Part shown: positions 1-9,420 of the stretch, piece after piece
Numbering within the stretch: the stretch's first letter is position 1
Layout of the letters: each line of letters opens with the position of its first letter
NCBI GenBank assembly: GCA_937138495.1
Contig: CAKZPE010000005.1
Span: 1-55,568 of the forward strand
Direction of reading: 5' to 3'
Length of the DNA stretch: 55,568 nucleotides
Origin: an uncultured Oceanospirillaceae bacterium
Lineage (GTDB): Bacteria > Pseudomonadota > Gammaproteobacteria > Pseudomonadales > Balneatricaceae
Position numbers and translations under genes: made by a program
Notes under the pieces: generated by a model
Databases searched by the model: none
What the model saw: the letters and a program-made list of their open reading frames with translations, nothing else
Told to the model about the DNA's origin: nothing

Positions 1-1
1 C

Positions 2-652
2 ACCGGCAGTGGTGTTATGGCATCGGCACTGGCCATGGATAAATGGCGTACAAAAATGATCTGGATGGCTGCGCAACTACCAACGCCAAATGCCTATCTT
101 TTGGATGCCAGTTCCGATTGGGTAGCGATCAATGAAGCGCTGGATGCTAATGCCATCGTTAAGCCCGCTCGTGAAGGATCAAGCATTGGTATGCGTCGTG
201 TTCATAATGCTGAGGATCTGAAATCCAGTTACGAATTTGCCAGCGAGTACGATGGACTGGTGCTTGCTGAACGGTGGGTAGAAGGGCGTGAATTTACAGT
301 CGCCATCGTCGACGGTGAGGCGTTACCTGTCATCCAGTTACGCACGTCTCATGAGTTTTACGACTACGACGCAAAATATCAGTCGAATGACACTGAATAC
401 CTGTTGCCATGTGGTTTGAGTGACCACGAAGAAAAAGCACTTCAGGCGCTGGCGCTGAAAGCATTCGAAGTGTTGGGAGCAGCGGGCTGGGGGCGTATTG
501 ATGTCATGCAGGATGCCGATGGCGCTTTCTGGTTGCTTGAGGCCAATACCAGTCCGGGTATGACGGATCATAGCCTGGTGCCTATGGCAGGCCGTAAAGC
601 AGGCATCAGTTTTGAAGAGTTGGTCGTGAAAATTTTACGGGGAACACTGTAA
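2..652 (+). CDS. ddl: D-alanine--D-alanine ligase (3' part, truncated by window start)
   Basis: Joins two D-alanines with ATP to make the dipeptide used in the peptidoglycan stem; cytoplasmic. The reading frame is open from base 2, so the N-terminal part lies outside the window. The visible part begins in a GSGVMASALAMDK segment, typical of the Ddl ATP-grasp central domain, followed by KPAREGSSIGM (ATP-binding loop), ERWVEGREFTV, and LLEANTSPGMT with the metal-binding Glu and Asn near the end. It is followed after 2 bases by ftsQ, as in the ddlB-ftsQ-ftsA-ftsZ order of many gammaproteobacteria. The position suggests ddlB, but paralogues cannot be told apart from a partial sequence. Confidence 0.95.
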   Translation, partial: TGSGVMASALAMDKWRTKMIWMAAQLPTPNAYLLDASSDWVAINEALDANAIVKPAREGSSIGMRRVHNAEDLKSSYEFASEYDGLVLAERWVEGREFTVAIVDGEALPVIQLRTSHEFYDYDAKYQSNDTEYLLPCGLSDHEEKALQALALKAFEVLGAAGWGRIDVMQDADGAFWLLEANTSPGMTDHSLVPMAGRKAGISFEELVVKILRGTL

Positions 653-654
653 AT

Positions 655-1512
655 ATGACGGCTGCAGAGCATCAGGATATTACCAGCCCGGCCCCCAGAG
701 GTGCATCGCGCACCCGGGTTAAGGCAGAGCCTGAATCTGTGGCTACTGAAAAGCATACCTGGCGTTTTTCAGTGTCCTGGCAGACAGACTGGTGGTTAAA
801 GCCTGTTACTTTGCTAACCGCTGTATTGGTCTTTGCTGCTCTGGTTGGAAGCGTAAGTGAAAAGTTATATGTGTGGCTGGATCAGCCGGTGACGCATCTG
901 ACAGTGAAAGGTCAGACCCGGTTTCTGGATAAAACAGATCTGGCGAATAAAAGTTTGGCGGCGGTGAACGGTGGTTTGATGTCGGCAGATATTAACCAGG
1001 TTAAAGGCGAAGCGCAGGCACACCCCTGGGTGTATCAGGTCAATGTGGAGCGTCAGTGGCCTGCCAGTTTGGTGTTAGAAGTAAAAGAAGAAGTGCCAGT
1101 TGCTCGCTGGGGTGAAAATGGCTTGCTGAACCATGAAGGGGATATTTTCTGGCCAGAAGATGCCGGTGAGTATCAGCAGCTGCCTCTGCTGGAAGGGCCT
1201 TCCAGTAACACGGCACAGATGATGGCGCAGTATTACGAGTTAAGTCAGCGCTTACGGCATTTGTCGCTGCAGGTGGAATCATTGCAGATGGAAGCGCGGG
1301 GGGCCTGGTCACTGAAACTGAAAAATGGTGTGACGCTGGTGCTCGGCAGGGAAGATTTAGTTAGCAGGCTGGAGCGGTTTGTCAGCCTGTACGAATTAAG
1401 GTTAAAGGAAGATGTTGAAGCGGGTCGTGTCGACCGCATTGATGTCCGCTATGAAAATGGTGTGGCGGTTAAATGGCGGCCACAGCCGGAAAACACTGCT
1501 GATTTAAGTTAG
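655..1512 (+). CDS. ftsQ: Cell division protein FtsQ
   Basis: Bitopic inner-membrane divisome protein that links early and late division proteins through FtsB/FtsL. The 285-residue product has a cytoplasmic N-terminus of about 49 residues, one membrane segment at about 50-67, a POTRA domain starting near VTHLTVKGQTRFLD, and a C-terminal beta domain. The family's usual length is 250-290. The ATG lies 2 bases after the ddl stop, suggesting translational coupling. Identification rests on this architecture plus its place between ddl and ftsA, because FtsQ sequences are poorly conserved. Confidence 0.95.
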   Translation: MTAAEHQDITSPAPRGASRTRVKAEPESVATEKHTWRFSVSWQTDWWLKPVTLLTAVLVFAALVGSVSEKLYVWLDQPVTHLTVKGQTRFLDKTDLANKSLAAVNGGLMSADINQVKGEAQAHPWVYQVNVERQWPASLVLEVKEEVPVARWGENGLLNHEGDIFWPEDAGEYQQLPLLEGPSSNTAQMMAQYYELSQRLRHLSLQVESLQMEARGAWSLKLKNGVTLVLGREDLVSRLERFVSLYELRLKEDVEAGRVDRIDVRYENGVAVKWRPQPENTADLS

Positions 1513-1544
1513 AAGCAGATTTGAGACAAGTGGGTAGGTAGTTC

Positions 1545-2804
1545 GTGAATGAGCCTGGAAATAATATGATTGTCGCCCTGGATATCGGTACCTCCAAGGT
1601 GGTCTGTCTGGTTGCAGAAATCAGTCCCGATGGCGGGATTGATATTGTTGGTATTGGCTCGCATGTATCCCGCGGTCTGAAACGTGGTGTAGTGGTAAAT
1701 ATTGAGTCGACGGTGCAGTCAATTCAGCGTGCAGTTGAAGAGGCTGAGTTAATGGCGGGCTGCAAAATTCATTCGGTTACGGTAGGGGTTGCCGGTAGCC
1801 ATATTAAGAGCATGAACTCCCATGGCATTGTCGCAGTACGTGACCGGGAAGTGATGGATTACGATCTTGAGCGGGTGCTGGATGCTGCTCAGGCAGTCGC
1901 TATCCCGGCCGATGAAAAGATTCTTCATATCCTGCCTCAGGAATACGTGATCGATAATCAGGAAGGTATCCGTGAACCCCTGGGGATGTCAGGGGTGCGT
2001 CTGGAGGCTAAGGTTCATCTGGTAACCGGTGCCGTGAATGCGGTACAGAATATTGAAAAGTGTGTGCGGCGCTGTGGACTGGAAGTTGATAACAGTGTCC
2101 TTGAGCAGTTGGCATCCAGTTATTCAGTGTTAACGGAAGATGAGAAAGAGCTGGGTGTCTGCATGGTGGATATGGGCGGTGGAACTACTGATATTGCCGT
2201 TTTCACCGCGGGTGCTATCCGTCATACCGCAGTGATTCCGATTGCCGGTGATCAGGTCACCAATGACATTGCGATGGCGTTACGTACCCCGACTCAGCAT
2301 GCGGAAGATGTTAAAAAGAAATACGCCTGCTGTCTGGCTCAGTTAACCGGACCGGAAGAGATGATTAAAGTTGCCAGTGTAGGTGATCGCCCTGCCCGGG
2401 ACTTATCCCGTCAGGCGCTGGCTGAAGTGGTTGAACCACGGTATGACGAATTGTTTACCCTGATTCAGGCGGAGCTGCGGCGGAGTGGATTTGAAGACAT
2501 GATTGCGGCCGGCATTGTCCTTACTGGCGGAACAGCCAAGATGGAAGGTGCTGTAGAGTTGGCTGAAGAAGTCTTCCATATGCCGGTTCGTCTGGCGTTG
2601 CCGAAAGGAGTTCGGGGGATGGAAGATATCTTGGCCAGTCCGATTTATGCCACAGGCATTGGACTGTTGCAGCATGCTAAACGGGAGTTACCCGCCGGTG
2701 CCGTTAAGCGCAGTTTTACTGCTGAACGTCCGGTCAGTGAGCACCGCGAACCGGCTGAGCCGATACTGAATCGAATGAAGGCATGGTTTGCCCGAAATTT
2801 TTAA
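1545..2804 (+). CDS. ftsA: Cell division protein FtsA
   Basis: Actin-like ATPase that tethers FtsZ to the inner membrane and recruits later division proteins. The 419-residue product shows the actin-fold phosphate-1 motif ALDIGTSKVVCLV near the N-terminus, the second phosphate loop MVDMGGGTTDIAVF, the late motif GIVLTGGTAKMEG, and a C-terminal amphipathic stretch rich in Trp, Arg and Phe (NRMKAWFARNF) that would act as the membrane anchor. The start is GTG 1545; an in-frame ATG at 1566 is the alternative and would remove seven residues (MNEPGNN). It sits 32 bases after ftsQ and 112 bases before ftsZ. Confidence 0.97.
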   Translation: MNEPGNNMIVALDIGTSKVVCLVAEISPDGGIDIVGIGSHVSRGLKRGVVVNIESTVQSIQRAVEEAELMAGCKIHSVTVGVAGSHIKSMNSHGIVAVRDREVMDYDLERVLDAAQAVAIPADEKILHILPQEYVIDNQEGIREPLGMSGVRLEAKVHLVTGAVNAVQNIEKCVRRCGLEVDNSVLEQLASSYSVLTEDEKELGVCMVDMGGGTTDIAVFTAGAIRHTAVIPIAGDQVTNDIAMALRTPTQHAEDVKKKYACCLAQLTGPEEMIKVASVGDRPARDLSRQALAEVVEPRYDELFTLIQAELRRSGFEDMIAAGIVLTGGTAKMEGAVELAEEVFHMPVRLALPKGVRGMEDILASPIYATGIGLLQHAKRELPAGAVKRSFTAERPVSEHREPAEPILNRMKAWFARNF

Positions 2805-2916
2805 GTGTTTGCACAGTATTGCAGGCACAGGCCCGTAAGGGCATAGCAAAATTATAAGATACAAAGAGTTTACAGAAGCCGGTGTGGGTCAGGCACTGAA
2901 TCTGGAGGAAAGGGAT

Positions 2917-4110
2917 ATGTTTGAATTAGTTAATGATCTCGCGCAAAACGCGGTGATTAAAGTAGTGGGCGTTGGTGGCGGTGGCGGCAACGCAGTTCAG
3001 CATATGGTATCAACAGATGTGGACGGGGTTGATTTCATTTGTGCCAATACTGATGCCCAGGCACTGGACCGTATGCAGGCAAAAACTCTGTTGCAGATCG
3101 GTGCGCAGATGACGAAAGGTCTGGGGGCCGGTGCGGATCCGAATATTGGTCGCAAGGCTGCGGTTGATGATCGTGAAAAGATCGCCGAGATGTTACACGG
3201 TGCGGATATGGTATTCATTACCGCCGGAATGGGTGGTGGTACCGGTACAGGTGCTGCGCCGATTGTTGCCGAAGTCGCTAAAGAGTTAGGTATTCTTACC
3301 GTAGCCGTGGTGACCAAACCGTTCCCGTTTGAAGGTAAGAAGCGGGTACAGTATGCAGAAGACGGTATTCGTGAATTACGGGAAAATGTAGATTCCCTGA
3401 TCATTGTACCGAATGAAAAGCTGATGCAGGCACTGGGACGTCAGTGCACACTGATCAATGCTTTTAATGCTGCCAATGATGTTCTGAAAGGTGCGGTGCA
3501 GGGGATTGCTGATCTGATTATCCGTCCGGGTATGATCAACGTTGACTTTGCAGACGTACGTACAGTGATGTCTGAAATGGGCACTGCGATGATGGGCTCC
3601 GGTACAGCACGGGGTGAAAACCGTGGTACTGAAGCCGCAAATGCTGCTATCAGCAGCCCGCTTCTCGAGGATATTGACCTGCACGGTGCCCGTGGCATTC
3701 TGGTCAATATTACGGCAGGGCCGGATCTGGGGCTGGGTGAGTTTTCAGAAGTCGGTCAGGTGGTTGAAGAAATTGCTTCTGAGCAGGCAACTGTGGTGAT
3801 TGGTACGGTAATTGACCCGACTCTTGAGGATGAAATCAAGGTTACAGTGGTGGCTACCGGTATTGATAGCGGCGTTGCAACAGAAGAAACGGTTAAGGTT
3901 GTCAGTCAGAACCGTAAGCCGGATGGTAGCCTTGATCTGAAGCAGTTAGAAATGCCTGCGGTACTGCGCCGTAAAGGTGAAGATTTGCGGGCAGAAAATA
4001 ATTTAGAGACCGCGGAACTATCTGCACCTGCTGTGTCCAAAGAAAATGACGGAGAAACCGATAGCGAATATCTTGATATTCCAACGTTTTTACGTCGTCA
4101 GGCTGATTAA
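2917..4110 (+). CDS. ftsZ: Cell division protein FtsZ
   Basis: Tubulin-like GTPase that forms the Z ring at mid-cell. The 397-residue product has the glycine-rich nucleotide loop GVGGGGGNAVQHM at about 18-30, the tubulin signature GGGTGTG at 106-112, the synergy-loop region around NVDFADVRTVM, and a C-terminal peptide DSEYLDIPTFLRRQAD that binds FtsA and ZipA. I chose ATG 2917 because a strong GGAGGAAAGG ribosome site sits just upstream and MFELVND matches the usual FtsZ N-terminus. An upstream in-frame GTG at 2884 would include that ribosome site in the coding region. Confidence 0.97.
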   Translation: MFELVNDLAQNAVIKVVGVGGGGGNAVQHMVSTDVDGVDFICANTDAQALDRMQAKTLLQIGAQMTKGLGAGADPNIGRKAAVDDREKIAEMLHGADMVFITAGMGGGTGTGAAPIVAEVAKELGILTVAVVTKPFPFEGKKRVQYAEDGIRELRENVDSLIIVPNEKLMQALGRQCTLINAFNAANDVLKGAVQGIADLIIRPGMINVDFADVRTVMSEMGTAMMGSGTARGENRGTEAANAAISSPLLEDIDLHGARGILVNITAGPDLGLGEFSEVGQVVEEIASEQATVVIGTVIDPTLEDEIKVTVVATGIDSGVATEETVKVVSQNRKPDGSLDLKQLEMPAVLRRKGEDLRAENNLETAELSAPAVSKENDGETDSEYLDIPTFLRRQAD

Positions 4111-4173
4111 TCTGGCAGTATTTAACTGCAGAAAATGTCAGTATTGCCGGCTAAAAATGCTTTGTAAACGGGA

Positions 4174-4203
4174 TTGCTGTATTGCAGCAACTTTTGTTAT
4201 AAT
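4174..4203 (+). promoter_or_regulatory. Candidate sigma-70 promoter for lpxC
   Basis: TTGCTG at 4174-4179 and a perfect TATAAT at 4198-4203 are separated by 18 bases. The -10 box lies about 38 bases before the lpxC ATG. Predicted by eye only. Confidence 0.55.
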
Positions 4204-4240
4204 GTCGGGTTAATATGCGACTCAAAATTTGGCAGAGAAT

Positions 4241-5152
4241 ATGATCGGACAACGCACGCTAAGAAACAGTATTAAAGCAACCGGAGTGGGGCTGCACACA
4301 GGACAGAAAGTTTACCTGACGCTTAAGCCTGCGCCGGTTAATACGGGCATTGTGTTTCGTCGGGTTGATGTTGAACCTGCAGTAGAAATCCAGGCCAGCG
4401 CAAATAATGTAGGGGACACGACGTTGTCGACCAACCTGCAGAAAGGCGATGTGCGTGTTTCTACCGTTGAGCATTTGTTATCAGCTATGGCTGGTCTGGG
4501 CATTGATAATGCTTATGTTGAGCTGAGTGCTGAAGAAGTGCCGATTATGGATGGCAGTGCCGCGCCATTCGTTTTCCTGATTCAGTCTGCCGGTATTGAA
4601 GAGCAGAATGAGCCAAAGCAGTTTATTCGCATTAAGCAGGAAGTGTCCGTTTCTATGGATGATAAGGTTGCTACGTTTAAGCCGTTTGATGGCTTTAAAG
4701 TAGGCTTTACCATCGATTTTGATCATCCTGCGTTTGCCGGTCGTAATATGGAAGCCAGTCTGGACTTCTCGAGTACTTCCTTTGTGAAAGAAGTAAGTCG
4801 CGCACGTACTTTTGGTTTTATGCGTGATATTGAATATTTGCGTGCTCAGAATCTGGCACTGGGTGGCAGCATGGACAATGCAATTGTTGTGGATGATTAC
4901 CGCATCCTCAATGAAGATGGCCTGCGGTATGATGATGAGTTCGTTAAGCACAAAGTGCTGGATGCTGTCGGCGATCTTTACTTGCTGGGTAAGAGCCTGA
5001 TTGGTGAGTTCCATGGCTTTAAGTCAGGTCATTATTTAAACAACCTGCTGTTACGTAAGTTGTTAGAAAACGAAGATGCCTGGGAAGTGGTTACTTTCGA
5101 AGATCAGGACTCTGCTGTGCCAATTTCTTACCTGAAACCTATTCTGGCATAA
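4241..5152 (+). CDS. lpxC: UDP-3-O-acyl-N-acetylglucosamine deacetylase LpxC
   Basis: Zinc enzyme for the first committed step of lipid A synthesis in the cytoplasm. The 303-residue product starts [10 protein letters not shown] and continues with ATGVGLHTG, as in the family. By position the zinc ligands are H78 (STVEHLL), H237 and D241 ([10 protein letters not shown]); the catalytic residues are E77 and H264 (FKSGH). Length is normal (about 303-305). ATG 4241 was chosen by alignment with known N-termini; an in-frame TTG at 4229 is unlikely. It has its own promoter candidate and a terminator downstream, so it may be a single transcription unit. LpxC is normally controlled post-translationally by FtsH. 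Confidence 0.97.
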   Translation: MIGQRTLRNSIKATGVGLHTGQKVYLTLKPAPVNTGIVFRRVDVEPAVEIQASANNVGDTTLSTNLQKGDVRVSTVEHLLSAMAGLGIDNAYVELSAEEVPIMDGSAAPFVFLIQSAGIEEQNEPKQFIRIKQEVSVSMDDKVATFKPFDGFKVGFTIDFDHPAFAGRNMEASLDFSSTSFVKEVSRARTFGFMRDIEYLRAQNLALGGSMDNAIVVDDYRILNEDGLRYDDEFVKHKVLDAVGDLYLLGKSLIGEFHGFKSGHYLNNLLLRKLLENEDAWEVVTFEDQDSAVPISYLKPILA

Positions 5153-5190
5153 GCTAAATTTGCCTGCGGGCATTGCTAAATATTGATTAA

Positions 5191-5217
5191 AACCGGGTTT
5201 ATGCCCGGTTTTTTTAT
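5191..5217 (+). terminator. Rho-independent terminator after lpxC
   Basis: A 7-base stem (AACCGGG 5191-5197 with CCCGGTT 5204-5210), a 6-base loop, and a following T run. It lies 38 bases after the lpxC stop and separates lpxC from secA. Confidence 0.85.
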
Positions 5218-5348
5218 GTCTTTGAAAATATTCGCGGTTGAGATTCAACTTATTGCCCCAATAGAGGTAGAATGCTTGGCCAATAATAGTTTAGAACAGC
5301 GGTATAGGTTTCAGCCGCTCACGTGTCTCAAGGGTTAAAAGTCACATT

Positions 5349-8084
5349 ATGCTCACCTCGATGTTAAAGAAAGTTTTTGGTAGTAAGAATGATCGTGAAC
5401 TCAAGCGGATGGGAAAGATCGTTAAACAGATCAATACCTTTGAAGCTGACCTTGAGTCTCTCAGTGATGAACAGCTGAAATTAAAGACAGAGGAATTCAA
5501 ACAAAGACTGTCAGACGGACAGTCGCTTGAACAGCTTCTGCCAGAGGCTTTTGCAACAGTGCGTGAAGCGTCAAAGCGTGTGATGGGGATGCGTCACTTT
5601 GATGTGCAGTTTATCGGTGGTATTACGCTGCATGATGGCAAGGTAGCTGAAATGCGCACCGGTGAAGGTAAAACACTGGTTGCGACAGCGCCTGTTTATT
5701 TGCGTGCCTTAACAGGTAAAGGTGTTCATGTTGTAACCGTGAACGACTATCTGGCCAGCCGTGATGCTGAGTGGATGCGTCCTCTTTATGAAGCGCTGGG
5801 GCTGAGTGTTGGCGTTATCCTGTCCGGTCAGGATCCTGAAAGTAAACGTGCGGCTTATCAGTCGGATATTACTTACGGTACGAACAACGAATTCGGTTTC
5901 GATTACCTGCGTGACAACATGGCCTTCAGTGTTGAGGAGAAGGTCCAGCGGGATTTCCATTACGCAGTTGTCGATGAGGTTGACTCGATTCTTATCGATG
6001 AAGCCCGTACGCCGCTGATTATTTCCGGTCCGGCTGAAGACAGTTCTGAACTGTATCGACAGATGAACACACTGATTCCGGGTTTACGCCGTTTTGAAGG
6101 TGAAATTGATCCGAAGAGTGATGAAGAAGTTGACGGTGACTTTGCTGTTGATGAAAAGAACAAGAGTGTTGAGCTGACTGAACAGGGTCACCAGAAGATT
6201 GAAGAGGTTCTGGTTGAAAAAGGTATCCTCGGTGAGGGTGAAAGCCTTTACGCTCCTCATAACCTCAGCCTGTTACACCATGTTTTAGCAGCACTGCGTG
6301 CGCACAACCTGTTCCAGCGCGATATTGATTATATTGTACAGGATGGCCAGGTGGTCATCGTTGACGAGCATACCGGCCGAATCATGCCGGGTCGCCGCTG
6401 GTCTGAAGGTTTGCATCAGGCAGTTGAAGCCAAAGAAGGCGTGCATATCAATCAGGAAAGCCAGACGCTGGCATCCACCACTTTCCAGAATTATTTCCGT
6501 TTGTATGAAACCCTGGCCGGTATGACCGGTACAGCAGATACAGAAGCCTTTGAGTTACGTCAGATTTACGCGCTGGATGTGGTGGTTATTCCAACCAACG
6601 TGCCGGTTGCACGTATTGACTATAACGATCTGGTATTCCTGACGGTTGCTGAAAAATACGAAGCTATCGTTAAGGAAATTGAGGAATGTGTGAAGCAGGA
6701 GCGTCCTGTACTGGTTGGTACCGCTTCTGTTGAATCTTCCGAATTGATTTCCGCTTTCCTTACCAAGAAAAATGTTCCGCACAATGTTCTGAACGCGAAG
6801 AACCACGGTCGTGAGGCTGGGATTATTGCTGAAGCGGGCCGGCCGGGGGCAATTACCATTGCCACAAACATGGCGGGCCGTGGTACCGATATTGTACTGG
6901 GTGGTAAGTTAGACGCGGCACTGGCTAAACTGGAAAATCCTTCTGAAGAAGAGATTGCCATGGCTACTGCTGAGTGGCAGAAACGTCATGATGGTGTATT
7001 GGAAGCCGGTGGCTTGCATATTATCGGTACCGAACGTCATGAATCCCGCCGAATTGATAACCAGCTGCGTGGCCGTGCCGGTCGTCAGGGTGACAACGGT
7101 TCTTCCCGTTTCTTCCTCTCTCTTGAAGATGATCTGATGCGTATCTTCGCGTCTGAGCGTGTCCGTCAGTTCATGCAGGCACTGGGTATGGAAAAAGGTG
7201 AAGCTATCGAGCATAAGATGGTTTCCAACGCGATTGAGAAAGCACAGCGTAAGGTTGAAGGTCGTAACTACGACATCCGCAAGCAGCTACTTGAGTACGA
7301 TGATGTTGCGAATGATCAGCGCCGTGCGGTATACGAGCAGCGTAACGAGCTGATGGCCAGCAGTGATGTATCTGAGACTGTGACCGCTGTACGAAGTGAA
7401 GTAATCAATAAAGGTATTGATAACTTTATTGCCCCGCAGAGTCTGGATGAGCAGTGGGATATTCCGGGGCTGGAAAAGCACATTGAAAATGAGTTTGGCT
7501 TGCAGTTACCGGTTCAGCAGTGGCTGGATACAGATGATTCTCTGCATGAAGAATCCCTGCGTGCCAAAATTGAACAGCAAATTGTTGAAGACTATCAGGC
7601 AAAAGAAGCAATGGTGGGTCTGGACAATATGAGGACCTTTGAGAAACAGGTCATGCTGCAGGTGTTGGATACGCTATGGAAAGAACACCTTCAGGCTATG
7701 GATCTGCTACGTCAGGGTATTCACCTTCGGGGCTACGCTCAGAAGAATCCTAAGCAAGAATACAAGCGTGAATCTTTCATTTTGTTTGAGCAGTTGCTGG
7801 AAAATATCAAGACTGACGTTGTGAAGATTCTGAGTAACGTTCAGATTCGTCAGCCTGAAGAAATTGAAGCCATGGAGCGTCAGCGCCGTGAACAGGCAGA
7901 ACGCCAGCAGATGGATTTTAAACATGATGCTGAATCTGCCATGGACAATGGTGCAGAAGCTGAAGTAGGTGCTGAGCCGGTGGCAGAGACCTTTGTCCGT
8001 GATGAGAAAAAGGTTGGCCGTAACGAGCCGTGCCCGTGTGGTTCAGGTAAGAAATACAAGCAATGTCACGGTAAATTAAACTGA
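5349..8084 (+). CDS. secA: Preprotein translocase ATPase SecA
   Basis: Motor ATPase that drives unfolded preproteins through SecYEG. The 911-residue product (E. coli 901) carries Walker A MRTGEGKT at 102-109, the Walker B-like [17 protein letters not shown], the nucleotide-fold II motifs [13 protein letters not shown] and [22 protein letters not shown], the PPXD and scaffold regions, and the C-terminal zinc-binding C-x-C-x8-C-H tail ([13 protein letters not shown]) that contacts SecB and phospholipid. The start [12 protein letters not shown] aligns with the family. The preceding 196 bases contain no SecM-like reading frame, so E. coli-style arrest control of secA is not evident. A weak -10 (TAGAAT, 5268-5273) lies upstream. 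Confidence 0.98.
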   Translation: MLTSMLKKVFGSKNDRELKRMGKIVKQINTFEADLESLSDEQLKLKTEEFKQRLSDGQSLEQLLPEAFATVREASKRVMGMRHFDVQFIGGITLHDGKVAEMRTGEGKTLVATAPVYLRALTGKGVHVVTVNDYLASRDAEWMRPLYEALGLSVGVILSGQDPESKRAAYQSDITYGTNNEFGFDYLRDNMAFSVEEKVQRDFHYAVVDEVDSILIDEARTPLIISGPAEDSSELYRQMNTLIPGLRRFEGEIDPKSDEEVDGDFAVDEKNKSVELTEQGHQKIEEVLVEKGILGEGESLYAPHNLSLLHHVLAALRAHNLFQRDIDYIVQDGQVVIVDEHTGRIMPGRRWSEGLHQAVEAKEGVHINQESQTLASTTFQNYFRLYETLAGMTGTADTEAFELRQIYALDVVVIPTNVPVARIDYNDLVFLTVAEKYEAIVKEIEECVKQERPVLVGTASVESSELISAFLTKKNVPHNVLNAKNHGREAGIIAEAGRPGAITIATNMAGRGTDIVLGGKLDAALAKLENPSEEEIAMATAEWQKRHDGVLEAGGLHIIGTERHESRRIDNQLRGRAGRQGDNGSSRFFLSLEDDLMRIFASERVRQFMQALGMEKGEAIEHKMVSNAIEKAQRKVEGRNYDIRKQLLEYDDVANDQRRAVYEQRNELMASSDVSETVTAVRSEVINKGIDNFIAPQSLDEQWDIPGLEKHIENEFGLQLPVQQWLDTDDSLHEESLRAKIEQQIVEDYQAKEAMVGLDNMRTFEKQVMLQVLDTLWKEHLQAMDLLRQGIHLRGYAQKNPKQEYKRESFILFEQLLENIKTDVVKILSNVQIRQPEEIEAMERQRREQAERQQMDFKHDAESAMDNGAEAEVGAEPVAETFVRDEKKVGRNEPCPCGSGKKYKQCHGKLN

Positions 8085-8141
8085 TGATATATAGCAGAGC
8101 CTGTTTCAGTTAGAGGCTCTGTTAATACATATTTAACTTAA

Positions 8142-8167
8142 GAAAGCAGCCTGGCTGCTTTCTTTTT
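8142..8167 (+). terminator. Rho-independent terminator after secA
   Basis: GAAAGCAG (8142-8149) pairs with CTGCTTTC (8155-8162) around a 5-base loop, followed by TTTTT. The hairpin ends only 4 bases before the argJ ribosome site (GGAGG), so it could also limit or attenuate read-through into argJ. Confidence 0.8.
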
Positions 8168-8184
8168 GGTTGGAGGATATAAAA

Positions 8185-9402
8185 ATGGCAGTAGGTAGCG
8201 GTGTAATTCCTGAACTTCATTCGGTTGCAGGTATTCGGGTAGGTACAACATCAGCAGGTGTGAAGACGCCCGGACGTCCGGATCTGGTACTTATGGAACT
8301 GGCTGAAGAAGCTACGGTAGCTGGCGTTTTTACCCTGAACCAGTTTTGTGCTGCACCGGTACGTATCTGTAAAGCTAATCTGCAGTCTGATAAGCCGCGT
8401 TACCTGGTTATTAATACCGGTAATGCGAATGCAGGTACTGGTAAAGAAGGTCATCAGGATGCTTTGACTTGCTGTCAGGCGGTGGCCGATCATGCCGGTG
8501 TTAAGCTGGAAGAGGTATTACCGTTTTCTACTGGCGTTATTGGTGAAAAGTTGCCTGTAGAGCGTATTACTTCAGCCGTTCCTGCTGCGTTTATGGCATT
8601 GTCTGATAATGGCTGGCTGGATGCGGCCAGTGGCATTATGACGACTGATACCCGCCCGAAAGCGTATTCAACTCAGTTTGAATATGAAGGACACACCATT
8701 ACTTTCAGTGGTATCTCCAAAGGTGCCGGCATGATTAAGCCTAACATGGCAACAATGCTGGCGTATGTTGCAACAGATGCTGCGGTTGATGCAGAGCTGC
8801 TTCAGGTCATGCTGAAGCGTTCTGCAGATAAGAGTTTTAACCGGGTAACCATTGACGGTGATACCTCAACCAATGATTCCTGCATGCTGATTGCCACCGG
8901 TGCGAGCGGTTTACAAATTACTGAAGCGAATGAGGCTTTATTTACTGCTTTTAATGCCGCCCTGGATGACATTATGTTGCAGCTTGCTCAGGCAATCGTT
9001 CGGGATGGTGAAGGTGCAACAAAGTTTATTACCGTTGCCGTTGAAAAAGCAGGCAGTTCAGAAGAAGCTCTGCTGGCCGCATATGCAGTTTCACACTCGC
9101 CGCTGGTGAAAACAGCGCTGTTTGCCAGTGATCCTAATTGGGGGCGTATTCTGGCGGCGGTTGGTTATGCCGGTATTGATAACCTGGATGTGGATGGTTT
9201 ACAGATTTATCTGGGGGATGTCTGCATTGTTGAAGACGGTGGGCGTGCTGCCAGTTACACGGAAGAAGCAGGTCAGAAGGTAATGAATGAAGAAGAAATT
9301 ACTGTCCGGATCGTGCTGAACCGCGGTGAAGTGGTGGAAACAGTCTGGACGACTGATCTGAGCAAAGAGTACGTTTCCATTAATGCTGATTACCGTTCTT
9401 AA
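8185..9402 (+). CDS. argJ: Bifunctional glutamate N-acetyltransferase / ornithine acetyltransferase ArgJ
   Basis: Recycles the acetyl group from N-acetylornithine to glutamate and may also use acetyl-CoA, in cyclic arginine biosynthesis. The 405-residue product has the self-cleavage site SGISKGAGMIKPNMAT with the nucleophile at Thr190, so it should split into alpha and beta chains. GDTSTNDS and SDPNWGRILAAVGYAG are also characteristic. I chose ATG 8185, preceded by GGAGG at 8172-8176; an in-frame TTG at 8170 overlaps the ribosome site. Monofunctional versus bifunctional activity cannot be settled from sequence by eye. Confidence 0.95.
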   Translation: MAVGSGVIPELHSVAGIRVGTTSAGVKTPGRPDLVLMELAEEATVAGVFTLNQFCAAPVRICKANLQSDKPRYLVINTGNANAGTGKEGHQDALTCCQAVADHAGVKLEEVLPFSTGVIGEKLPVERITSAVPAAFMALSDNGWLDAASGIMTTDTRPKAYSTQFEYEGHTITFSGISKGAGMIKPNMATMLAYVATDAAVDAELLQVMLKRSADKSFNRVTIDGDTSTNDSCMLIATGASGLQITEANEALFTAFNAALDDIMLQLAQAIVRDGEGATKFITVAVEKAGSSEEALLAAYAVSHSPLVKTALFASDPNWGRILAAVGYAGIDNLDVDGLQIYLGDVCIVEDGGRAASYTEEAGQKVMNEEEITVRIVLNRGEVVETVWTTDLSKEYVSINADYRS

Positions 9403-9420
9403 GCTGATTGAGAAGACGCT

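Noticed and set aside
2884..2916. Upstream GTG start for ftsZ
   Set aside because: It would place a very strong ribosome site inside the coding region; ATG 2917 gives the conserved FtsZ start.
4229..4240. Upstream TTG start for lpxC
   Set aside because: The family N-terminus and the ATG at 4241 agree; the four extra residues match nothing.
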